From NCBI GenBank assembly GCA_017613485.1, contig JAGADS010000221.1:1-11292 (forward strand): DNA of 11,292 bases, in the 5' to 3' direction. A program made the position numbers and the translations under genes. A model generated the notes under the pieces. The model saw only the letters and a program-made list of their open reading frames with translations. It did not search any database and was not told the origin of the DNA. Positions 1 to 5,210 of the stretch are shown in pieces; positions within the stretch are counted from its first letter, which is position 1; each line of letters begins with the position of its first letter. This DNA comes from Treponema sp. Its GTDB lineage: Bacteria; Spirochaetota; Spirochaetia; Treponematales; Treponemataceae.

Positions 1-805
1 CACCCTGTGCAATTCCTTCTGTGCGGCCGTCAGCTAATCCATCCTCATAGCCTTCTTTCCTCATGTTCCTCTTGAAACGCTCCTCGTCAAACTCTTCCAG
101 AATCATACCGATTACCTCCGCCTTCTGCCTTGCAAAGAATCCTTCCAGCAGGTTCTCCTCTATCGCCTCATCAACGGCCTTTTTTACAGCCGCATGAACT
201 TCCATTCCGCTATCCTTGTTGCGACGTACTTTTCCTACGAACCTACTGTAATCATACAACGCATTGCACTTTTTTTGAAGTCCTTTGCTGTGATTTTCGT
301 TTATGTTCTTTACATACGCGGTAAATTCATAAGCTCCTCGGGAAGGTTCTCTATTGCCGTTCTTGCACATGAAGGAGTCGGAGAGCCTCAGCTCAAACTC
401 ATCCTCTGTGTCAGTGGTGCCGTTGTAGAATACGATGAACTGAGGTGATGGAATCTCAATCCTTCTGCATCTGTTTACATCCTGATCCGTTTCAACCAGA
501 TAACCCTGGTACAGCTGTGCGAAATACAGGAAGCCCCTTAAAGGCATATTAAGGTTATGGCTGGACTGCTGCTCAAAAAGAACCATCTGGTCCTCAATCA
601 AAAAAGACACATCGTTATGCATTGTTATGTAAATGACATTCTCGATTGTGTTCAGCTTAAGTGAGTCCGGATTGGTATAGTTCGTTCCATTAAGCGCATT
701 ATACAAATCCAGTCGCCAGCGTTTGCTTTCATCTGTGTTACGCCCGAAAATTGCCTTGAAAAGCCTGTCCTTGTACTCTCTCTGAGTGTTCTCTGTTAAA
801 TTCAT
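1..805 (-). CDS. Rpn-like PD-(D/E)XK nuclease/transposase-family protein (3' part outside window)
   Basis: This open frame starts at ATG 805 and runs without a stop off the left edge (268 codons visible). An AAGGAGA ribosome binding site lies just upstream (about 813-819). The N-terminal part reads like the Rpn / 'PD-(D/E)XK nuclease family transposase' group: an N-terminal YKDRLFKAIFG segment, then D65 and E78-x-Q80 in the context DVSFLIEDQMVLFEQQSS, followed by NMPLRGFLYFAQLY, which is typical of these proteins. The Asp and Glu-x-Gln are the likely metal-binding catalytic residues (family knowledge). Rpn proteins are DNA endonucleases reported to promote recA-independent recombination; that activity is inferred here. 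Residues 252-268 repeat Gly every fourth position (G252, G256, G260, G264, G268), the start of the low-complexity Gly-rich tail common in this family. It is divergent from the lipoprotein pair. Family assignment is fairly sure; mobility of this copy is not shown, since no flanking terminal repeats are visible. Confidence 0.85.
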   Translation of the reverse strand, partial: MNLTENTQREYKDRLFKAIFGRNTDESKRWRLDLYNALNGTNYTNPDSLKLNTIENVIYITMHNDVSFLIEDQMVLFEQQSSHNLNMPLRGFLYFAQLYQGYLVETDQDVNRCRRIEIPSPQFIVFYNGTTDTEDEFELRLSDSFMCKNGNREPSRGAYEFTAYVKNINENHSKGLQKKCNALYDYSRFVGKVRRNKDSGMEVHAAVKKAVDEAIEENLLEGFFARQKAEVIGMILEEFDEERFKRNMRKEGYEDGLADGRTEGIAQG

Positions 806-853
806 AGAAATTCTCCTTTTTAGAAAATTTTGTTAGGGAGATATTTTTCCCCT

Positions 854-871
854 ATACTATTTAAATAGTAT
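854..871. repeat. 18-bp perfect palindrome upstream of the Rpn-like gene (possible operator)
   Basis: ATACTATTT is followed directly by its exact reverse complement AAATAGTAT, centred between 862 and 863. It lies about 50 bp upstream of the ATG at 805. An 8-bp palindrome GACATGTC (874-881) sits next to it. A loop-free perfect palindrome suits a homodimeric DNA-binding protein better than an RNA hairpin. Its placement over the likely core promoter suggests repression of the Rpn-like gene; the binding protein is unknown. Confidence 0.5.
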
Positions 872-892
872 CAGACATGTCGTTTTTAACAA
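865..892 (-). promoter_or_regulatory. Tentative promoter of the Rpn-like gene
   Basis: On the minus strand TTGTTA (892-887) is followed after 16 nt by TACTAT (870-865), which matches four of six bases of the -10 consensus. The -10 lies inside the 18-bp palindrome. Other alignments shifted by a few bases are possible, so only the general location is supported. Confidence 0.35.
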
Positions 893-901
893 TTTTTGGG
901 G

Positions 902-948
902 AAAAATTTTGAAAAAATGTTGAAAATTTAATTCGTTCACTTGAAAAA
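902..948. promoter_or_regulatory. Helically phased A-tracts (probable curved DNA / UP element)
   Basis: A-runs at 902-906, 912-917, 923-926 and 944-948 have centres near 904, 914.5, 924.5 and 946. That is one or two helical turns apart. They lie upstream of and reach into the -35 element at 941. Such phasing is known to bend DNA and can act as an upstream promoter element; the effect here is inferred. Confidence 0.4.
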
Positions 949-969
949 CTCTGATTTATGCATTAAAAT
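941..969 (+). promoter_or_regulatory. Sigma-70-type promoter of the tandem lipoprotein pair
   Basis: TTGAAA (941-946), a 17-nt spacer and TAAAAT (964-969) give five of six matches at each box with ideal spacing. Transcription would start near 976, leaving a leader of about 46 nt before the ATG at 1022. No other good promoter is visible before the second lipoprotein gene, so the pair is probably co-transcribed. Confidence 0.65.
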
Positions 970-1021
970 TTGGTTTAGTAAGTTTAATCTGGCTGTTTAT
1001 ACAAAAAGTGTGAGGTAAAAT

Positions 1022-1447
1022 ATGAAAATTGTTAAGCTATTTCTTTTGTTTTTAATCCCCGTTGCAGTGTTTTTTGCGTCATGTGAAAATGAATTAGAGG
1101 CCAGTTTTGTTATTGAACTGGATTCTGATAATCCTCCTGAAGAAGAATTACTTAATCAAATTGACTATTTTAAAGTTACACTTTTTAATTATAAATACTA
1201 CATCGAAGATACAATTGTTGAATATGTTTTGGACGATGAAATTCTTAAAAAGGGTGAAGTACTAAGACTAGGAGATTTAGACCCTGGGAAATATGTACTT
1301 TGGGTGGATGCTTATAACAATGAAGACGAAGATAACTTATCGCTTATAATAAACATTAAGAGCGATAAAATGGATGAAAGAGGTCATATAATTATCGACG
1401 ATGATTCTCCAACTATTGTAACTTTTGTTCTTGCAGGACAAGCTTGA
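1022..1447 (+). CDS. Small lipoprotein, first of a tandem paralogous pair
   Basis: A 141-aa predicted exported lipoprotein. It has a Lys-positive N-terminus, a hydrophobic segment (residues 6-19) and lipobox F-A-S-C with the lipidated cysteine at 21, followed by Glu-Asn-Glu. The mature part is acidic. Residues 79-99 carry GEVLRLGDLDPGKYVLWVDAYN, resembling the 'L-x-x-L-x-P-G-x-Y' turn of transthyretin-like/Cna-B-type beta-sandwich domains, so a single beta-sandwich is plausible but not certain. A GAGGT ribosome binding site (1012-1016) lies 5 nt before the ATG. It is a paralogue of the next gene (24 nt downstream), sharing the signal peptide, an I/V-DYFK segment, the PG-Y motif, KS-x-KM and a D-DSPTIV C-terminal segment. 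The gene is strikingly AT-rich: in 1141-1200 I count 10 G+C in 60 bases. I do not recognise a named family; surface location and any ligand are unknown. Confidence 0.8.
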   Translation: MKIVKLFLLFLIPVAVFFASCENELEASFVIELDSDNPPEEELLNQIDYFKVTLFNYKYYIEDTIVEYVLDDEILKKGEVLRLGDLDPGKYVLWVDAYNNEDEDNLSLIINIKSDKMDERGHIIIDDDSPTIVTFVLAGQA

Positions 1448-1471
1448 ATCTGTTTATAAAAGAGGTACATT

Positions 1472-1936
1472 ATGAAAATTAGAAAGCTGTTAGTATTGTT
1501 TTTAATCCCCGTGACATTGTTCTTTGTATCATGTGAAAATGAAATTCCGGAAGAGTTTCAGATAGAATTATCAGAAAATATGTCTATGAATGGGGCGAAT
1601 CTTGATTCGATTCTTGAACAGGTTGATTATTTCAAACTTAATCTTTTTAAAGTATTTGAATACGAGAGTGTTAATGGCCCTACTGTAGGTTATTCTGAAG
1701 TTTTTTTCGATCTGAGACTAAATAAAGGTGATATTTTAAGACTTGATGGTTTAGAGCCTGGGTTATATGAACTTACAGGAAACCCATATAGAATAAATGA
1801 GTATGGAGAGGAAGAACAATCAACCTACAATGTAACAAGAAAAAGCAATAAAATGGCTACCTTAGGTTATTATGAGTATATAGTCGTCGATGAAGATTCT
1901 CCAACAATTGTAAGACTCGTTATAAGTCCAACATAA
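1472..1936 (+). CDS. Small lipoprotein, second of a tandem paralogous pair
   Basis: A 154-aa predicted lipoprotein with signal peptide residues 1-20 and lipobox F-V-S-C (Cys21), again followed by Glu-Asn-Glu. It begins after a GAGGT ribosome binding site (1462-1466). Compared with the upstream paralogue, the DNA encoding the signal peptide is much better conserved than the mature part; for example TTGTTTTTAATCCCCGT is identical in both. The mature domains share only spaced motifs: VDYFKLNLF (51-59), KGDILRLDGLEPGLYEL (85-101), KSNKM (124-128) and EDSPTIVRLVI (141-151). The gene is about 13 codons longer than its neighbour, mainly between the lipobox and the DYFK segment and before the KS-x-KM motif. 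It probably arose by duplication followed by divergence of the exposed domain. Function unknown; the PG-Y motif suggests a beta-sandwich fold. Confidence 0.8.
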   Translation: MKIRKLLVLFLIPVTLFFVSCENEIPEEFQIELSENMSMNGANLDSILEQVDYFKLNLFKVFEYESVNGPTVGYSEVFFDLRLNKGDILRLDGLEPGLYELTGNPYRINEYGEEEQSTYNVTRKSNKMATLGYYEYIVVDEDSPTIVRLVISPT

Positions 1937-1955
1937 TCCCTCTCTATAACACTGT

Positions 1956-2034
1956 AAAGTTTTGACGTTTTTTCCGTTAGGAAAAATGCGAGCCTCGCGA
2001 GCAAGGCAAAACTTTTTAGCAAGCGTCAGCTTGC
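1956..2034. repeat. Intergenic cluster of nested inverted repeats
   Basis: Three dyads lie between convergent genes. An outer 9-bp pair AAAGTTTTG (1956-1964) / CAAAACTTT (2007-2015) encloses TTTTTCC-GTTA-GGAAAAA (1969-1986) and a CTCGCGAG palindrome (1994-2001). Just outside is GCAAGC-GTCA-GCTTGC (2019-2034). On the plus strand the outer pair is followed by only two more T, so it is at best a weak terminator for the lipoproteins. The compact arrangement with terminal inverted repeats resembles a dispersed REP/MITE-like element, which cannot be tested without the genome. Confidence 0.5.
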
Positions 2035-2038
2035 GTCA

Positions 2039-2073
2039 ATTACGCATTACGAATTAAGCATTACGCATTATAA
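2039..2073. repeat. 7-bp tandem repeat, consensus ATTACGC, five units
   Basis: Consecutive heptamers ATTACGC, ATTACGA, ATTAAGC, ATTACGC and ATTATAA differ from the consensus at 0-3 positions. The array ends 4 bp from the stop codon of the 62-aa gene on the minus strand. Function unknown; slippage-prone repeats of this kind are useful strain markers. Confidence 0.6.
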
Positions 2074-2076
2074 ACA

Positions 2077-2265
2077 TTACTTCTTCTTAGGTTTCCCTTC
2101 AAACAGAATTGGCAGGATGCTCTCGGTGTAGTAATCCTGAATCCTCTGAATGCGAAGGACACGGTCAGTTTCGGGGTCTCCGGTGTTGGGGTATAGGGTT
2201 TTCTGAGCCTGATCCGGCATTAGCTGCAGCATTTTAATTGTAAGATCCAGTTGGGTTTCCGTCAT
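2077..2265 (-). CDS. Unrecognised 62-aa protein, last gene of the five-gene cluster
   Basis: The gene has a canonical AAGGAGT ribosome binding site (2280-2274) ending 8 nt before its ATG. It starts 34 nt after the pcrA stop, so it looks like a genuine last gene of that operon rather than a random frame. The product is predicted soluble: no signal peptide or membrane segment. The N-terminal 20 residues are Leu/Met-rich and probably helical. A Pro/Gly/Asp linker (about 26-34) follows, then a second probable helix (about 35-55) and a Lys-rich end (KPKKK). I do not recognise the family. Adjacency to PcrA raises the possibility of a helicase or nucleic-acid partner, but that is only context; no motif supports it. 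Confidence 0.6.
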   Translation of the reverse strand: MTETQLDLTIKMLQLMPDQAQKTLYPNTGDPETDRVLRIQRIQDYYTESILPILFEGKPKKK

Positions 2266-2299
2266 TTTGTATTACTCCTTTTCATATTATCGGCATTTA

Positions 2300-4474
2300 T
2301 CAGCATTTCTCCAATTTTGCAGAGAATTGAATTGAACGCTCGGTTTCGATTTTATCAAACTTGACCATATAGCAGAATGCATTTGCATTGACCAAGGTTA
2401 TGGTGCCATCCCCGAATGTCTTATGGCGGACACGGTCTCCCACGGAAAACAGAGTACGCATACTTGCAAGACGTTTTTCATCGTAGGTAATCACTTTCTG
2501 TGCCTGCTCAACAAGGGATTCGTCCAGCGGCTGCTCTACCTCAAGATTTTCAAGGCCTGCATCAAAAATAAAACGGCTGGGGTACTTGAATATTCCGTCG
2601 TTCGCTTTTCCCTCAGAGTCACTTAGATAAAGCCCCTTTTCCGCTCGTGTCATCGCTACATAGGCAATCCGCCTTTCTTCCTCCATGTCATCCGGTGTCT
2701 GAACCTTCCTGCTTGGGAACACGCCCTCGTTCATGCCGCACAAAAACACATAGGGAAATTCCATTCCCTTTGCCGCATGAATCGTAAGCAGCTTAACACT
2801 GTCCTTGTCATCCTCCCTGTCAAGATCTGTAAAAAGTGCAACATGCTGTAAAAAGGTCTCCAGAGTGGCATCATCATCAAGGCCTGCCTCGTTTACGGCC
2901 CGCTTTAGTTCAGCAAGGTTATCAAGACGGTCCTGATCTGCCTCAAGACGTAAAAATGCCTCGTAGCCGCTCTTGTCCAGAATGCTTTGGAAAATATCGC
3001 CCAGTTTTGCCTGTGTGTGGATTGTTGGAGCAGAACTGTCGGGGTGCGGAAGCATGTCACGTGTCTCTTCTATTGCACGTATATAGTCAGCGGCTTTTGT
3101 CCCCTGAAACATAGCTGTGCTCACGTTTTCCTTTAATGCCTGGTATGCGGATGTTGAATGCTGTTCTGCCCAGTCACGGAGAAATTTCTGCTTTGTCTTT
3201 CCGATTTTTCTTGAAGGGGTGTTTATCGTCCTGAAAAATGCAGTGTCATCCGCCGCGGTAAGCATACGAAGGTAGCAGATTGAATCCTTTATCTCACGCC
3301 GTCCGTAGAATTCGGTTCCTGCAAGAATACGGTATGGCACATCCTCCTTGATGAATATCTCCTCAAGGGAACGCGAAAGATAATGTGCCCTGTACAAAAT
3401 CGCAATGTCACGCCGCTTTACTTTTTGTGTAAGCTTCTGTATTTTTGAGCATATCCATTTTGATTCATCTTCCTCGCTTGTTGCATGATAGTAAACCGGT
3501 TTTTTTCCTGGTCTGCATACAGGCTCAAGCTGCTTGGGATATCGCACCGTGTTGTGTGCAATCAATGTGTTGGCGGCTTTCAGGATCTCTGGAGTGCTGC
3601 GGTAGTTTTTGTTAAGGAGAATGGTTTTTGCGGACGGGTAAACCTTGTCAAAATCCAGAATCAGGCGTACATGACTTCCACGCCATGAATAGATAGTCTG
3701 ATCAGAGTCACCCACGATAAAGAGGTTCTTGTGTTTTGCAGAAAGAATCTGTGCAATGCGGTACTGTTTTCCACTCACATCCTGAAATTCATCCACCATC
3801 ACGTACTGCATCCTCTCCTGCCATTTTTCACGCACGTCTGGAAAGTTCTCAAGGATATAGGTTGCAAAATTGATTAGGTCGTTAAAGTCCACGCCAAAGC
3901 ATTTTTTCTGCTCGTATAAAAAACGAAGGAATATCTCCTGGTTTTGATTTATGCCCGGCTGACTCCATTTTTCCTTTAGCTCATCGTTATTCAGTTTGTA
4001 GATGTAGTCAACGTAGGTGTCTGCCTGTAGTTTTTTCCCTTCCAGAACCTCGTCGATTTTACGCTGAACTGTGGTTTCCTTTAGCGTAAGCCCCATGTCA
4101 CTGAATATCCGCAGCATGATCTCACGCCAGTCCTCTTTGTCCAGAATCACAAAGTCCTTGGGAAAATTCAGGCGGTTGATGTCCTCGTGCAAAAGCAATG
4201 TGCAGAAGGCATGAAAAGTACAGATATAGCCCAGATCCTGATCGCCCAGCTCACGACGGACACGGATTTTCATTTCATTGGCGGCACGGTTTGTAAATGT
4301 TACGCAAAGGATGTTCTGCGGACTGATTCCTACATCCCGTACAAGATAGCAATAGCGGCTTATAAGTGCACGTGTTTTTCCACTGCCTGCCCCCGCAAGA
4401 ACCCTGACTGGTCCCTCTGTGTTCTCTACTGCCTGTCTCTGCTCCTCGTTCAGCTTGGAAAGAAAATCGTCCAT
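2300..4474 (-). CDS. pcrA: UvrD/PcrA-type ATP-dependent 3'-5' DNA helicase
   Basis: A 724-aa superfamily 1A helicase of normal PcrA/UvrD length. All motifs are in order: Q motif LNEEQRQAV (8-16), Walker A AGAGSGKT (27-34), motif Ia TFTNRAANEM (59-68), Ib TFHAF (86-90), Walker B DEFQD (228-232), motif III GDSDQTIYSWRG (255-266), IV NKNYRST (288-294), V TIHAAKGMEF (564-573) and VI AYVAMTRAEKGLY (604-616). The C-terminal VGDRVRHKTFGDGTI (678-692) is the Tudor-like tail domain that in PcrA/UvrD contacts RNA polymerase. Family roles are nucleotide-excision repair, removal of recombination intermediates and resolving replication-transcription conflicts. The ATG is 5 nt after the upstream lipoprotein stop and has only a weak purine-rich site (AAAGAAATAG), so translation is probably coupled. 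Calling it pcrA rather than uvrD is a naming choice. Confidence 0.95.
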   Translation of the reverse strand: MDDFLSKLNEEQRQAVENTEGPVRVLAGAGSGKTRALISRYCYLVRDVGISPQNILCVTFTNRAANEMKIRVRRELGDQDLGYICTFHAFCTLLLHEDINRLNFPKDFVILDKEDWREIMLRIFSDMGLTLKETTVQRKIDEVLEGKKLQADTYVDYIYKLNNDELKEKWSQPGINQNQEIFLRFLYEQKKCFGVDFNDLINFATYILENFPDVREKWQERMQYVMVDEFQDVSGKQYRIAQILSAKHKNLFIVGDSDQTIYSWRGSHVRLILDFDKVYPSAKTILLNKNYRSTPEILKAANTLIAHNTVRYPKQLEPVCRPGKKPVYYHATSEEDESKWICSKIQKLTQKVKRRDIAILYRAHYLSRSLEEIFIKEDVPYRILAGTEFYGRREIKDSICYLRMLTAADDTAFFRTINTPSRKIGKTKQKFLRDWAEQHSTSAYQALKENVSTAMFQGTKAADYIRAIEETRDMLPHPDSSAPTIHTQAKLGDIFQSILDKSGYEAFLRLEADQDRLDNLAELKRAVNEAGLDDDATLETFLQHVALFTDLDREDDKDSVKLLTIHAAKGMEFPYVFLCGMNEGVFPSRKVQTPDDMEEERRIAYVAMTRAEKGLYLSDSEGKANDGIFKYPSRFIFDAGLENLEVEQPLDESLVEQAQKVITYDEKRLASMRTLFSVGDRVRHKTFGDGTITLVNANAFCYMVKFDKIETERSIQFSAKLEKC

Positions 4475-4479
4475 CTATT

Positions 4480-5187
4480 CTATTTCTTTACAAAATCCCT
4501 GAAATCTTTTTCGGTTAAGCTGACTTCAGGAATTCCTGATGCATAAGGGGCAACCTGATACTCTTGAAAATAAATGGTGAGCTGGTTTCCGTCATAGCTG
4601 AATGTGGAATAATTCTTTATGTCTGCCGCCGCACCTTCTTCAATCCAGTCATCCTCATACTCTTCATCATCAAAGTACAGTTTTTTCAGGCTTCTGATGC
4701 AATAGTCAGACAGCTTTTCCAGATCAACCCAGGGGATATCGGTTATCTGTACAAACCTCTGGGATGCGATGTCGTAGTTGAATGAAGTGTATGTTGTCGC
4801 ACCGTGAGCAGCTCCGCATGAATAGATATACTCAGATATGATGAATGTAATGACATAATCGTTGACATATATTTCGGGACAGTCCACATAGTACTCGTTG
4901 TGTATTCCATTAAAAAATTCTATTAATTCTTCATCTTCCAAAATGCTGGCATTGTTTTCCGCAAACATTTTTTTTGCCTCATCATAATTAGAGGTGATGA
5001 ATGTTCCGACGGTATGATTGATCTCGGGATAATCAAAGAATTCTGGATATTCAATTGTGGTGGTGGTGTAATCCTTTTCTTCTTTTAAAGTCTTCATCCG
5101 GTATTTGCCTGATTTTTTTGTACTCTGGCATGAGCAAAAAGCAAAAGCCAGAACAAAGGCACATACTGCGTAAAATATTTTTTTCAT
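4480..5187 (-). CDS. RsiV/PdaC-like (DUF4163-DUF3298) lipoprotein
   Basis: A 235-aa predicted lipoprotein: signal peptide 1-19, lipobox F-C-S-C with Cys20. A DUF4163-like segment (about 38-98) precedes a DUF3298-like C-terminal part: CGAAHGATTYTSFNYD (124-139), then a YFQEYQVAPYASGIPEVSL segment (206-224) matching the family's 'F.PYEIAPYAxG..EV' end. DUF3298 is the extracellular lysozyme-sensing domain of the anti-sigma factor RsiV and also occurs in PdaC and in many uncharacterised lipoproteins. Here there is no cytoplasmic anti-sigma segment, so a periplasmic or surface ligand-binding role is inferred. Start choice: GGAGG (5199-5195) sits 7 nt from ATG 5187 but only 1 nt from an in-frame TTG at 5193, so 5187 is preferred. 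It lies between the chemoreceptor (23 nt gap) and pcrA (5 nt gap). Confidence 0.8.
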   Translation of the reverse strand: MKKIFYAVCAFVLAFAFCSCQSTKKSGKYRMKTLKEEKDYTTTTIEYPEFFDYPEINHTVGTFITSNYDEAKKMFAENNASILEDEELIEFFNGIHNEYYVDCPEIYVNDYVITFIISEYIYSCGAAHGATTYTSFNYDIASQRFVQITDIPWVDLEKLSDYCIRSLKKLYFDDEEYEDDWIEEGAAADIKNYSTFSYDGNQLTIYFQEYQVAPYASGIPEVSLTEKDFRDFVKK

Positions 5188-5194
5188 ATTCAAT

Positions 5195-5199
5195 CCTCC
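5195..5199 (-). promoter_or_regulatory. Ribosome binding site that fixes the DUF3298 lipoprotein start
   Basis: GGAGG on the minus strand is 7 nt from ATG 5187. The upstream TTG at 5193 is only 1 nt away, too close to be used. Confidence 0.75.
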
Positions 5200-5210
5200 A
5201 AATTAAAGCA

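Noticed and set aside
130..448. Plus-strand frames of 64 and 84 codons over the Rpn-like gene
   Set aside because: They are antisense to a long frame with clear family motifs and a proper ribosome site.
1..1021. Insertion sequence around the Rpn-like 'transposase'
   Set aside because: No terminal inverted repeats or target duplications are visible on the side inside the window; Rpn genes are usually not carried on classical IS elements.
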